In this document: positions 51,966 to 60,669 of the stretch, one piece after another
Position numbering within the stretch: the stretch's first letter is position 1
Layout of the letters: every line of letters starts with the position of its first letter
Source of the DNA: Streptomyces sp. NBC_01454
GTDB taxonomy: Bacteria; Actinomycetota; Actinomycetes; Streptomycetales; Streptomycetaceae
Assembly (NCBI RefSeq): GCF_036227565.1
Contig: NZ_CP109460.1
Span: 930,001-994,000 of the forward strand
Reading direction: 5' to 3'
Length of the DNA stretch: 64,000 bases
Made by a program: the position numbers and the translations under genes
The notes under the pieces: generated by a model
What the model was told of the DNA's origin: nothing
Seen by the model: only the letters and a program-made list of their open reading frames with translations
Database searches by the model: none

Positions 51966-53126
51966 TCAGGTGTGGAGTTCCGCGGCGGCGAGGTAGCCGG
52001 CGAGCATGGCGTGGGCAACGTCCCGGATCCGTTCGTCGGGCGGCAGGAACGTGGGTGAGTGCAGCTGTTCGGTGCCACCGTGGGTGCCCACGAACAGCAT
52101 CAGCGACGGCAGTTGTGCGCAGAAGAAGGAGAAGTCGTCCGAGCCGGCCGAGCGCAGGTCGTCACCGACGCTCAGGCCCAGGGAACCGAGCAGCGGTCCG
52201 GTGGCGGCTGTCAGCGCCGCGTCGTTGTCGAGCACGGGCTCGCCGCGGGTGATGTCCACCTGCGCGGTGCAGCCGTGGGCCTGCGCCACCAGTCCGGCGA
52301 CCTCGGCCAGCCGGGCGTGCAGGGTCTCGCGGTCGCCGGTGCCCAGCGCGCGCAGTGTGCCGCGGGCCTCCGCGGTGCCGGGGATGACGTTGGCCGCGGT
52401 GCCGGCCGCGAGGGTGCTGACGCTGAGGACGACGTGGGACATGGGGTCCGTGCCGCGGCTGACCAGGCTCTGCAGGGCGACGACGATATGGGCCAGGGTG
52501 ACGACGGGGTCGCGGGTGAGGTGCGGGTAGGCGGCGTGGCCGCCGCGGCCGTGCACCGTGACCGTGAACTCGTCGGCGGAGGCGTTGACGCCTCCGGAGG
52601 TGCAGGCGACGGTGCCGGCCGGCAGCAGTGGCTGCACATGCGCCCCGATCACCGACCGGCACTGCTCCCGGTCGAGGATGCCGTCCTCGACGATGTCCTG
52701 GGCGCCGGAGGGGTAGGTCTCCTCTCTGGGCTGCAGGACGGCCAGCAGGGGGGCCGGGCCGCCCTTCCGGTCGAGGGCCCGGGCCAGGGCGGTGAGCGCG
52801 GCCAGGTGCACGTCGTGGCCGCAGGCGTGCATGAGGCCGGGGTGTTCGGACGTCCATGCCGCGCCGGTCTTCTCCTGCACGGCGAGGGCGTCGAGTTCGG
52901 CGCGGACGGCGACGGCCGGGCCCGGTCCGCCGATCCGGACGACGGCGCCGGAGCCGGCGACCTTGGTGGTGGCGCCGGCGGGCAGTGCGGCGAGCACGCG
53001 GTCGCGGGTGGCGGCCTCGGCGCCGGACTGGCAGGGGCGGGCGTGGATGCGGTGGCGCAGTGCCGCGGCAGCCGGCAACTCCTCGTCGAGCGCGGCGGCC
53101 AGGGAGGACAGGTGGTGGGCGGTCAT
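51966..53126 (-). CDS. M20 family amidohydrolase
   Basis: 386 aa metal-dependent amidase. LRHRIHARPCQSGAEAATRD is the N-terminal motif (HARPE-type, here QSG), MHACGHDVHLAALTALARAL binds metal, LQPREETYPSGAQDIVEDGI carries the catalytic Glu pair, and GRGGHAAYPHLTRDPVVTLA is the dimerisation/substrate loop; DDFSFF near the end is a ligand. Related enzymes deacylate N-acyl amino acids. Its start overlaps the stop of the FluG-like gene. Confidence 0.92.
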   Translation of the reverse strand: MTAHHLSSLAAALDEELPAAAALRHRIHARPCQSGAEAATRDRVLAALPAGATTKVAGSGAVVRIGGPGPAVAVRAELDALAVQEKTGAAWTSEHPGLMHACGHDVHLAALTALARALDRKGGPAPLLAVLQPREETYPSGAQDIVEDGILDREQCRSVIGAHVQPLLPAGTVACTSGGVNASADEFTVTVHGRGGHAAYPHLTRDPVVTLAHIVVALQSLVSRGTDPMSHVVLSVSTLAAGTAANVIPGTAEARGTLRALGTGDRETLHARLAEVAGLVAQAHGCTAQVDITRGEPVLDNDAALTAATGPLLGSLGLSVGDDLRSAGSDDFSFFCAQLPSLMLFVGTHGGTEQLHSPTFLPPDERIRDVAHAMLAGYLAAAELHT

Positions 53127-54271
53127 GCCGGGTCCTCCAGCCGGTAGACGCGGCGGGCGTTGTCGTGGCCGATCATGCGCACGACCTTGAGGGCTTCACC
53201 GAGGTCCCACTCGCCGCTGTCGGTCCATGCGGCGAGGGTCCGGGCCATGCCGCGGCGCCACAACAGGGCGCCGAGATGGTGCAGTTCCGGCGGTCCCCAG
53301 GCGTCGGAGGAGAAGAGGATCTTGGCGAAGGGGGCGAGTTCCAGTGATTCGGCGATGACGGCGTCGGAGCGCATGCCGGTGTAGTTGATGCCGAGGCCGA
53401 CATCGAAGTACACATGCGGGAAGACCTGGGCGAGGTAGCCCGCGTTGCGCTGGAAGGGGTAGCAGTGCAACAGCAGCAGGTCGGTGCCGTACGGTTCCAC
53501 GTTCTTGATGAAGCGGGTGAGCAACAGCGGGTCGCAGCGGTGGAGTTCGACGTCCGGGTCGCCGTAGCCGGCGTGCAGCTGGATCGGCAGGCCGCGGTCG
53601 ACACCGCACCACAGGGCGAAGCGCAGCAGCACCGGGTGGCTGACGCGGACGGTGCCGGTGGCTTCGCACTCGGCGAGCCAGGCACCCGCCGCGGCGGTCA
53701 CCTCGTGGTCGTGGGGACGGGCGGGGTCGAAGTCGAAGCCGTGGCGGTAGGCGACGATGCTCTTGAGGCCGACCGCGGTGGCCGAGCGGGTGGCCAGGGT
53801 TTCCCGGAACCGGCCGGGGAGTTCGGCGGCGGTGACACCGGCGCGCGCCACGTCCTCCAGCACGGTCTCCAGGCGCACCACCTCGTCGACGGGGCGCCCG
53901 GAGGCGGCCGCCATGCCCTGGGGGCCGAGGATGTCCTCGCCCTTGTAGCCGGTCTCCAGCAGATAGTGGCCGATGCCGGAGGCGTCGAGCAGTCTGCGGG
54001 TGACCTCGTCGGTGCCGAGTTCGGTGCGCCGGGCGACGTACGTCTCCGGGTCGGCGTGCGGTGCGAGGCCGAGGACGGGGGCGCACCAGCGGCGGACGGC
54101 GAAGCCGATCTGCGAGTCGAACTGGGTCATCCACGGCGGGATCGGGCGGTCGGACTCGGTGAGCATCTGCTCCAGGGCGGAGCGGTCGGCGTCGTGGCGG
54201 AGGGCGCCGTGGACATGGTGGTCCACCAGGGGGAGCCGGTCGATCTCCGCGAGGAGTCGTTCAGTAGACAT
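53123..54271 (-). CDS. FluG-type amidohydrolase
   Basis: 382 aa of the amidohydrolase superfamily. The metal motif LPLVDHHVHGALRHDADRSA is at the N-terminus, IQLHAGYGDPDVELHRCDP in the middle, and KILFSSDAWGPPELHHLGAL near the end, as in FluG N-terminal domains and related proteins found next to glutamine synthetase homologues. Start ATG 54271; it overlaps the stop of the GS-like gene by 11 bases. It probably hydrolyses the gamma-glutamyl product or a related amide. Confidence 0.88.
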   Translation of the reverse strand: MSTERLLAEIDRLPLVDHHVHGALRHDADRSALEQMLTESDRPIPPWMTQFDSQIGFAVRRWCAPVLGLAPHADPETYVARRTELGTDEVTRRLLDASGIGHYLLETGYKGEDILGPQGMAAASGRPVDEVVRLETVLEDVARAGVTAAELPGRFRETLATRSATAVGLKSIVAYRHGFDFDPARPHDHEVTAAAGAWLAECEATGTVRVSHPVLLRFALWCGVDRGLPIQLHAGYGDPDVELHRCDPLLLTRFIKNVEPYGTDLLLLHCYPFQRNAGYLAQVFPHVYFDVGLGINYTGMRSDAVIAESLELAPFAKILFSSDAWGPPELHHLGALLWRRGMARTLAAWTDSGEWDLGEALKVVRMIGHDNARRVYRLEDPA

Positions 54272-55568
54272 GACGGACCTTTCGAATGCGTGCGGCGTCG
54301 TCCAGGCCGTCGAGCTGGGCGAGTTCGGACCGCTTGACCGCGAGGTGGGTGGACAGCAGCTGTGGGTCGAACCAGGACCGGACGACATCGTCCTTCTCCA
54401 GGGCCTCCAGGGCCTCATCGAGCGTGCTGGGCAGGGGCGGCGCCAGCGCGAGCACGGACTGGTCGGTGTCCTCGGGCCATACCGTGGGCTCGTCGTAGTC
54501 CCCGGTCAGGCCGGCCAGGCCGGCGCGGATGAGGACGGCCAGGGCGAGCCAGGGGTTGGCCGTGGCGTCGGCGGCGCGGTATTCGAGGTTGAACTGGGCG
54601 GCGGGGCCGGAGCCGCCGAGCTCGGTGGTGGGGCAGATGCGCAGCAGCGCCTCGCGGTTGCGCTCGGCCAGGAACGCCCCGCCGGCGCTCCAGCGGTTCG
54701 GTGTCAGGCGCAGGAAGGACACCGGGCTCGGTGCGGTCAGGGCGGTGAGGGCCGGGGCGTGGGCCAGGACGCCGGCGCTGAAGCGGGCGCCGAGGGCGGA
54801 CAGCCGGCCGGGGCGCTGCGGGTCGTACAGCACGGGGCGGCCGTCGGCGTCCCGCAGACTCAGGTGGACATGGACGCCGTTGCCCACTCCGTCGGTGTCC
54901 AGGAGAGGGGCGAAGGTGACGGGCAGGCCACGGCGGCGGGCCAGATCGCGGACGAGTTCCTTGAGGAGGACGGCCCGGTCGGCCGCGACCGTGGCGGGGG
55001 CGGGGCGCACGGTGACCTCGAACTGCCCGTCGCCGTACTCGGGGATCCATGTCTCCGGTTCGAGGCCGGCGTGCTCCAGCAGGCGTACCAGGTCGGTGCC
55101 GAACGGCTCGGCGTCCCGGAAGCGCCGCAGGGAGAACGGGGCGCTCTCGGGCAGGTTGCCGAGCACGAACTCGTGCTCGAAGGCGGCGACGACCTCCAGC
55201 CCGGTCCGTTCGCGCAGCTCGCAGAGGGCGTCGCGCAGGAAGGTGCGCGGGCAGCCGGCCCAGGGCTGTCCGTCGGGCAGTCGCTGGTCGGCGAGGTAGA
55301 GCAGCATCCCCGGGGCGGTGCCGTCGGCCGGGATGCCGACGGCGGTGCCGGCGTCGGGAATCAGCCGCAGGTCACCGCGGGACCCGAAGACGTGGTCGGG
55401 GGCGATCGGTCCGAACGAGGAGAGGGCGAGGTTCGCGGGGACCCAGCCGGTGCCGCTGCGCAGGACCGCGTCATGTTCGGACGGCGGAACGGCGCGTCCC
55501 CGTACTTGGCCGGCCAGGTCGCAGGTGGCGACGAAGACGGTCGCGTAGTCGTCGGTGCGGGGAGTCAT
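54261..55568 (-). CDS. glutamine synthetase-like ligase (gamma-glutamyl-amine synthetase type)
   Basis: 435 aa. GS motifs are intact: FEHEFVLGNLPESAPFSLRR, PEYGDGQFEVTVRPAPATVA, NGVHVHLSL, LTPNRWSAGG followed by NREALLRICPT, and the adenylation-free C-terminus with NLEYRAADATANPWLALAV. It resembles the GlnA-like proteins of streptomycetes that gamma-glutamylate polyamines or ethanolamine rather than ammonia. Its start overlaps the permease stop by four bases. The substrate cannot be fixed from sequence. Confidence 0.88.
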   Translation of the reverse strand: MTPRTDDYATVFVATCDLAGQVRGRAVPPSEHDAVLRSGTGWVPANLALSSFGPIAPDHVFGSRGDLRLIPDAGTAVGIPADGTAPGMLLYLADQRLPDGQPWAGCPRTFLRDALCELRERTGLEVVAAFEHEFVLGNLPESAPFSLRRFRDAEPFGTDLVRLLEHAGLEPETWIPEYGDGQFEVTVRPAPATVAADRAVLLKELVRDLARRRGLPVTFAPLLDTDGVGNGVHVHLSLRDADGRPVLYDPQRPGRLSALGARFSAGVLAHAPALTALTAPSPVSFLRLTPNRWSAGGAFLAERNREALLRICPTTELGGSGPAAQFNLEYRAADATANPWLALAVLIRAGLAGLTGDYDEPTVWPEDTDQSVLALAPPLPSTLDEALEALEKDDVVRSWFDPQLLSTHLAVKRSELAQLDGLDDAARIRKVRHVY

Positions 55569-57043
55569 GGGGTCACCTTCACGCTGTCGGTGGCGGGCAG
55601 TTCGAGGCTGCGCTCCTGGCGGTGGTCCTCGGCTCCGTTCAGTTCACTGGTGAGGCGGGCGCCGATGCGCCGGGCGAGGGAGGGGGCGAGGAGGACGACG
55701 GCGAGGCCGGTCGCGCACCAGGCTGCCGCGATCCAGGGGAAGTAGGTGTAGGGGGCGCTCTGGCCGGTGGACTGTTGGTAGAAGACGAAGCAGAGGTAGC
55801 CCAGTCCGGCGAGTGGGATGACCAGTTCGCGGCGGGGGATGTGGCCGCGGCGGGAGAGGGTGAAGACGATCACGCCGACCCCGGCTACGGCGTAGACGAC
55901 CAGGACGCACAGCACGCCGATGGTCGCGTACCAGTAGTAGGCGTCGAAGGCGGTGGTGCCCAGGCCGTACATGACCACCGCGATCGCGACGGCCACGGCG
56001 CCGCACAGCCGCAGGGCCCTGGTGGGGGCACCGGTGGCCTGATCGGTACGGGCGAGGGCGGCCGGTCCGAAGCCGTCGCGGGCCAGCGCGGAGACCATGC
56101 GTGCGGCGGCGGCGGACGAGGACAGCGCGGCGGCGAAGGCGGAGGCGACCGCGGTGAAGGCGATGACGAGTGAGAACCAGGTGCCGAGGTAGCTGCCGGA
56201 CAGCGTCACCAGGGCCGATTCCGCCCCGGCGAATTCCCGCACGCCCTTGTCATCGGTCCCGAACCCTATGGTCTGGACGAACATCATCAGGACGTACAGA
56301 ACACCGGTGAGCAGCACACTGCCCGCCAGGGCGCGCGGGATGTTGCGCCTGGGGTTGTCGGTCTCCTCGCCCAGTGACGCGCACGCCTCGAATCCGGCCC
56401 AGGACAGGAAGGCGAAGACGGTCGCCGTCATGACGGCGCCGTAGGTGGCTCCGCCGGGGGCGAAGACCGACAGGTCGAAGGTCTGGTGCCGAGGCGCCGT
56501 TCCGGTGCCGGTGCGCCCCAGGACGACGACGGCGAGGACCAGCATGGCCGCGATGCCGATGCCTTCGGCGATCAGCAAGGTGCGGGCGGTGAGCCGGGTG
56601 TCGCGCGAGTTGAGCAGCGTGACACCCAGGCCCGCGAGGGCCGAGACGGCCGCCCACGGGCCGGTGGACGTCATGCCCAGAGCGTGCAGGAACGCGTGGG
56701 CGAAGACCCCGGTCGCGGCCAGGGTGCAGATCAGGAAGGCGAGGTAGGTCCCCAGCAGGGCGAACCCGCCGAAGAAGCCGGCGCGGGGTCCGATGGTGGC
56801 CCCGGCCAGGGCGTAGACGGAGCCGGCGTGGTGGAAGTGCTGGGTCAGCCGCCAGAAGCCGTAGCCCACGAGGCCGACGCCGAGCAGGCCGAGCAGGAAG
56901 ACCAGGGGAACGGCCTTGCCCACGGCGGCCGCGACGCCGGCCCCGTTGAGTCCCATGGCCAGGGTCGGGCCCATGAGTCCGACGGAGAGGGCCAGCGCTT
57001 CCCACAGGCGCAGCTTGCGTGAGGTATGAGGATGATCGGGCAC
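55565..57043 (-). CDS. APC family amino acid/amine permease
   Basis: 492 aa, 12 membrane spans. LRLWEALALSVGLMGPTLAM, GSVYALAGATIGPRAGFFGG, TVFAFLSWAGFEACASLGEE and NIPRALAGSVLLTGVLYVLM are typical APC signatures, with the GFEACASLGEE helix close to amino acid/polyamine permeases. The start GTG at 57043 is preceded by GGGAG five bases upstream, better than the ATG-type start further out. First gene of the operon; two 16-mers upstream may bind the RpiR regulator. Confidence 0.92.
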   Translation of the reverse strand: MPDHPHTSRKLRLWEALALSVGLMGPTLAMGLNGAGVAAAVGKAVPLVFLLGLLGVGLVGYGFWRLTQHFHHAGSVYALAGATIGPRAGFFGGFALLGTYLAFLICTLAATGVFAHAFLHALGMTSTGPWAAVSALAGLGVTLLNSRDTRLTARTLLIAEGIGIAAMLVLAVVVLGRTGTGTAPRHQTFDLSVFAPGGATYGAVMTATVFAFLSWAGFEACASLGEETDNPRRNIPRALAGSVLLTGVLYVLMMFVQTIGFGTDDKGVREFAGAESALVTLSGSYLGTWFSLVIAFTAVASAFAAALSSSAAAARMVSALARDGFGPAALARTDQATGAPTRALRLCGAVAVAIAVVMYGLGTTAFDAYYWYATIGVLCVLVVYAVAGVGVIVFTLSRRGHIPRRELVIPLAGLGYLCFVFYQQSTGQSAPYTYFPWIAAAWCATGLAVVLLAPSLARRIGARLTSELNGAEDHRQERSLELPATDSVKVTP

Positions 57044-57093
57044 AAGCACTCCCGAGCAGAAGGGGGCCGCCTGGATGTGGCCCGACACCCTCA

Positions 57094-57109
57094 TGAAATA
57101 TTCGTTACA
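57094..57109. promoter_or_regulatory. RpiR operator candidate, upstream of the permease
   Basis: TGAAATATTCGTTACA. It shares TGAAAT....TT..CA with the site at 57132. Position 50 bases upstream of the permease start suits a repressor. Confidence 0.45.
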
Positions 57110-57131
57110 AGTAGCGCGTCAAGAGTCGCGG

Positions 57132-57147
57132 TGAAATGAATTTTTCA
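57132..57147. promoter_or_regulatory. RpiR operator candidate, at the end of the regulator gene
   Basis: TGAAATGAATTTTTCA has TGAAA/TTTCA arms with 6-bp centre, the usual RpiR/MurR form. It overlaps the stop codon of the regulator (57145-57147). Confidence 0.5.
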
Positions 57148-58077
57148 GACGGTGCCGGCCTCGCCACGCCACGCCTCCTCCGCGGCCCGCATCCGCTCCT
57201 CGGCCGCCGGCCCCAGACGCGCGTGCACGGCGGCGACCAGGGTCTCCACGAGCGCCATGGGCGCCACAATGCTGTCGAACGGGCTGGGGGCCTCCACCCG
57301 CGCGGGGAGCACCACGTCGGCGAACTCGGCCACGGGCGAGAGCCACGGGTCGGTGAACAGCACGACCTTGGCCCCGCGTTCGTGCGCGTACCGGGCGAGC
57401 TGCACGGTGTCGTCCTGGTAGCGGCGGAAGTCGAAGACCACACACACATCCCGCCGGCTCAGGTCGACACGGAAGCCCGCGTCGCGCCCCGGGGCCGCGA
57501 TGTGCACGAAGGTCCCCGGACGCAGCAGCCGAAGATGCAGGTCGAGGTACTCGGCCAGCAGCTGGGAGAACCGGCCGCCGAAGGATGCGATCCGCTTGGC
57601 GGGGTTGCAGATCAATCCGACCGCCTGATCGAACTCCCGCTCGGGCAGCGCTGCGAACGTCTGCTCCATGGTCACGCTGCTCACCTGCCGCGCCGCCTCG
57701 ACCAGTTCGGAGGTCGGAGAATCCCTGCCGATCACCGGCGCCAGGGTCAGCGGCGAGGCGTGACGCGCCTGCACTTCCTCACGGAGCGACTGCTGGAAGT
57801 GCCGGTAGCCGTCGAACCCGAGCCGGGCGACGAAACGCACCACGGTGGGGGCGCTGACCCCCGCCTGGGACGCGAGCCCCGAAGCGGACTCCAGCCCGGC
57901 CGCCGGGTAGTTGGCGGTCAGCGCCCGCGCGATCTTCCGTTCGGCGGGAGACAGCCCGCCCTCCACACGCCGCACCAGCTCGGCCACGGTGATTCCCGGG
58001 CCGGCGTCATGACCAGCCGGCTCCCGCCCCGTGTCGCCCTTCGCAAGATCGCTGTGCTCTCCGGCCAGATCAGCCAT
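57145..58077 (-). CDS. MurR/RpiR family transcriptional regulator
   Basis: 310 aa. Helix-turn-helix LSPAERKIARALTANYPAAG, ASGLASQAGVSAPTVVRFVA and RLGFDGYRHFQQSLREEV, then a SIS sugar-isomerase fold (RIASFGGRFSQLLAEYLDLH, DVCVVFDFRRYQDDTVQLAR). SIS domains usually sense phosphosugars, although copies beside amine operons are known. Start ATG 58077 (upstream residues have no site); 101 bp upstream of the permease operon and in the same direction. Confidence 0.92.
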   Translation of the reverse strand: MADLAGEHSDLAKGDTGREPAGHDAGPGITVAELVRRVEGGLSPAERKIARALTANYPAAGLESASGLASQAGVSAPTVVRFVARLGFDGYRHFQQSLREEVQARHASPLTLAPVIGRDSPTSELVEAARQVSSVTMEQTFAALPEREFDQAVGLICNPAKRIASFGGRFSQLLAEYLDLHLRLLRPGTFVHIAAPGRDAGFRVDLSRRDVCVVFDFRRYQDDTVQLARYAHERGAKVVLFTDPWLSPVAEFADVVLPARVEAPSPFDSIVAPMALVETLVAAVHARLGPAAEERMRAAEEAWRGEAGTV

Positions 58078-58281
58078 CCGCGTCCCTTCTCCGCACTGCT
58101 TGACGCAACGATCGTGACACACGGCCAGGAAGACCAGTCGTGGTCACGTCTGCGGCCCGCCCCGCAACTCGGACGGCTGTCAGGGCGGCATCGCCACCCG
58201 CTAGGGCAAGACCGCCGAGACCTACCGGCCGGCCGTCACTCCCGCCTCACTCCTGATGTGGGCGTGACGTGGCAACCACTG

Positions 58282-58548
58282 CTAACGGACCTCGAAGCAC
58301 GTCAGGCCCTCCGGTTCCTCCTCCTGGACGGTCACGGTGTCGACGGTCGCCAGGGGCGGGCCCTCGCGCACCCAGTCCATCAGCGTCGCCACCCGCTCGG
58401 GCTCCCCCTCGAACACGGCCTCCACCGTGCCGTCCGGGCGGTTGCCGACCCAGCCGGCCACGGCGTGCTCGGCCGCCATGCGCCGGCAGGTGTCACGGAA
58501 GAACACCCCCTGCACCCTCCCGGAGACCACCACATGTCTGCGGATCAT
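58282..58548 (-). CDS. acyP: acylphosphatase
   Basis: 88 aa. VVVSGRVQGVFFRDTCRRMA with the catalytic Arg, and GWVGNRPDGTVEAVFEGEPE with the catalytic Asn, are the two family signatures. It hydrolyses acyl phosphates such as carbamoyl phosphate and 1,3-bisphosphoglycerate. The start ATG at 58548 has GAGAGG upstream; it begins seven bases after the end of the DUF72 gene. Confidence 0.95.
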   Translation of the reverse strand: MIRRHVVVSGRVQGVFFRDTCRRMAAEHAVAGWVGNRPDGTVEAVFEGEPERVATLMDWVREGPPLATVDTVTVQEEEPEGLTCFEVR

Positions 58549-58555
58549 CCGTCGC

Positions 58556-59380
58556 TCACCTCTCCTCGCCTGGCGGCACCCGCGCGGACCGCTCCCGGCC
58601 CGGTGGCCGGCCGCTGGCGCCGCGCCCGGTCGGCGTGCGGCTGACGGAGCGTCCGGCGGCCGCGACGGCCCGGCCGAAGTGTGCGGCGTCCAGGACGGCC
58701 GCGCCGTTCGTGTCGTTGTTGAAGTACGCATGGACGTCCGCCCGGTCCGGCCAGGTGTCGGTGATCCGCCGCACCCAGGTGCCGAGCGCCTGCCGACCGT
58801 AGCGCGGCGAGGGTTCCGCACGGCCTCCGTGGAAGCGGACATACCCCCAGTCGGCGGTCCGCCAGAGGGGCGTCACGGGCCGGGAGCCGCGGTCGGCCCA
58901 GCACAGCGCGGCGCCCCGCCGCTCCAGCACCGTACGGATCTCCGCGGTCCACCACGAGGGGTGTCGGGGTTCGACCGCCACCCGGGTGCCGGCGGGGAAA
59001 CAGCCGAGGCAGGTGTCCAGCAGCCGGGCGTCCGCGGGGAGCGTGGGCGGCAGTTGGAGCAGGACGGGGCCGAGCCGGGGGCCGAGGGCGGCGGCCCGCG
59101 ACATCAGCCGTGCGACCGGCTCCGCGGGGTCGCGCAGCCGCTTGATGTGGGTGAGGTAGCGGCTTGCCTTGACGGCCAGGACGAACCCGTCGGGGGTCCG
59201 CGCCCGCCAGTCGGCGAAGGTCTTCTCCTCGGGCAGCCGGTAGAAGGCGGCATTGCTCTCGACGGTGGCGAAGTGCCGCGCGTACTCCTCCAGCCACAGC
59301 CGCTGCGGCCGGCCGGGCGGGTAGAGGACCGTACGCCAGTCCTTGTACTGCCAGCCGGAGGTTCCGACGAGGACGGTCAT
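58556..59380 (-). CDS. DUF72 family protein (YecE-like)
   Basis: 274 aa. TVLVGTSGWQYKDWRTVLYP, FATVESNAAFYRLPEEKTFA, VEPRHPSWWTAEIRTVLERR, YVRFHGGRAEPSPRYG and DVHAYFNNDTNGAAVLDA match the TIM-barrel DUF72/YecE family, which resembles deoxyribonuclease IV but has no known activity. The last 30 residues are Arg/Pro-rich. Start ATG 59380. Follows the molybdenum operon by 71 bp. Confidence 0.92.
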   Translation of the reverse strand: MTVLVGTSGWQYKDWRTVLYPPGRPQRLWLEEYARHFATVESNAAFYRLPEEKTFADWRARTPDGFVLAVKASRYLTHIKRLRDPAEPVARLMSRAAALGPRLGPVLLQLPPTLPADARLLDTCLGCFPAGTRVAVEPRHPSWWTAEIRTVLERRGAALCWADRGSRPVTPLWRTADWGYVRFHGGRAEPSPRYGRQALGTWVRRITDTWPDRADVHAYFNNDTNGAAVLDAAHFGRAVAAAGRSVSRTPTGRGASGRPPGRERSARVPPGEER

Positions 59381-59451
59381 GTGCGCATCCCTGCCCGGCC
59401 GGGGCCCGGACGTATCAGCCGCCCCCGCACGGCCCGGCGGCCGGGCAGCGG

Positions 59452-60609
59452 TCAGGCCGCGGCAGGCGACCCGGCGGCACCAGCACCTCCCTCGTCCGCG
59501 GCACGGTGGATCGGTGTCCGGAGGCCGGTCAGCGGGACGCCCGTGCCACCCCGCCGGGCCGCGACGATCTCCGCCGCGATGGACAGGGCGGTCTCCTCGG
59601 GCGTACGGGCGCCCAGGTCGAGGCCGATCGGCGAGTGGAGCCGGGCGAGTTCGGCCGCGGTGAGGCCGGCTGCGCGGAGTTGACGGTTGCGGTCCTCGTG
59701 GGTCCGGCGTGAGCCCATCGCGCCGACGAAGGCGACCGGCAGCCGTAGCGCCTCCTCCAGCAGGGGAATGTCGAACTTGGCGTCGTGGGTGAGCACACAC
59801 ACCACCGTGCGGCCGTCGGTCGCGGTGTGCTGGAGGTAGCGGTGCGGCCACTCGACCACGAGGTCGTCGGCCTCGGGAAAGCGCGCCCGGGTGGTGAAGA
59901 CGGGGCGGGCGTCGCACACCGTCACGTGGTAGCCGAGGAACTTGCCCGCCCGCACCAGCGCCGCGGCGAAGTCCACCGCACCAAAGATGATCATGCGGGG
60001 CGGTGGTGCGCTCGATTCGACGAACAGCGTCACGGCCGGCCCGCAGCGCGCTCCGCCCTCCGTGACCTCGCAGGAACCGGTGCGCCCGGCGTCCAGCAGG
60101 GCGCGGGCCTGCTCCGCCGCCGCGCGGTCCAGCCCCGGACGCCCGCCGAGGCCGCCCTCGTACGACCCGTCGGGACGGACGAGCAGCGGTCTGCCGAGGA
60201 GTGCGGCCGGGCCCCGGACGACCCGGGCGAGGGCCGCCGCCGTGCCCCGGGCGGCGGTCGCCAGCGCCGCCGCCCACACGCTGCGGTCCGGCCCGGCCGC
60301 CGACACCGGCGTGATCAGGACCTCGATCTCGCCCCCGCAGGTCAGTCCCACCGCGAAGGCGTCCTCCGCGCTGTAGCCGAACCGTTCGCGCAGCGTCACC
60401 CCCTCCCGGAGCGCCTGGACGCACAGGTCATACACCGCCGCCTCCACACAGCCTCCGGAGACCGACCCGACGGCCGTGCCCCCGCTGTCGACGGCGAGAG
60501 CGGCACCGGGCCGGCGCGGGGCACTGCCGCCGACGGCCACGACGGTGGCCACGGCGAAGTCCCGGCCCTGTTCGACCCATCGGGTCAGCTCGTCGGCGAT
60601 GTCCAGCAT
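59452..60609 (-). CDS. XdhC/CoxI family molybdenum insertion factor (PaoD-like)
   Basis: 385 aa. LDIADELTRWVEQGRDFAVA, TVVAVGGSAPRRPGAALAVD, GSVSGGCVEAAVYDLCVQAL are the XdhC-CoxI part; MIIFGAVDFAAALVRAGKFL is the Rossmann domain; VVCVLTHDAKFDIPLLEEAL, FVGAMGSRRTHEDR complete it. Such chaperones receive and modify molybdenum cofactor and insert it into the partner enzyme. Start ATG 60609 with AGGAG upstream. It follows the large molybdenum subunit gene by 60 bp, as paoD follows paoC. Confidence 0.93.
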   Translation of the reverse strand: MLDIADELTRWVEQGRDFAVATVVAVGGSAPRRPGAALAVDSGGTAVGSVSGGCVEAAVYDLCVQALREGVTLRERFGYSAEDAFAVGLTCGGEIEVLITPVSAAGPDRSVWAAALATAARGTAAALARVVRGPAALLGRPLLVRPDGSYEGGLGGRPGLDRAAAEQARALLDAGRTGSCEVTEGGARCGPAVTLFVESSAPPPRMIIFGAVDFAAALVRAGKFLGYHVTVCDARPVFTTRARFPEADDLVVEWPHRYLQHTATDGRTVVCVLTHDAKFDIPLLEEALRLPVAFVGAMGSRRTHEDRNRQLRAAGLTAAELARLHSPIGLDLGARTPEETALSIAAEIVAARRGGTGVPLTGLRTPIHRAADEGGAGAAGSPAAA

Positions 60610-60669
60610 CGTGGTCTCCTCGTGATTCGTGGGGCGGCGGGGCGGCGGCACCGCGGACGTCCGCACGGG

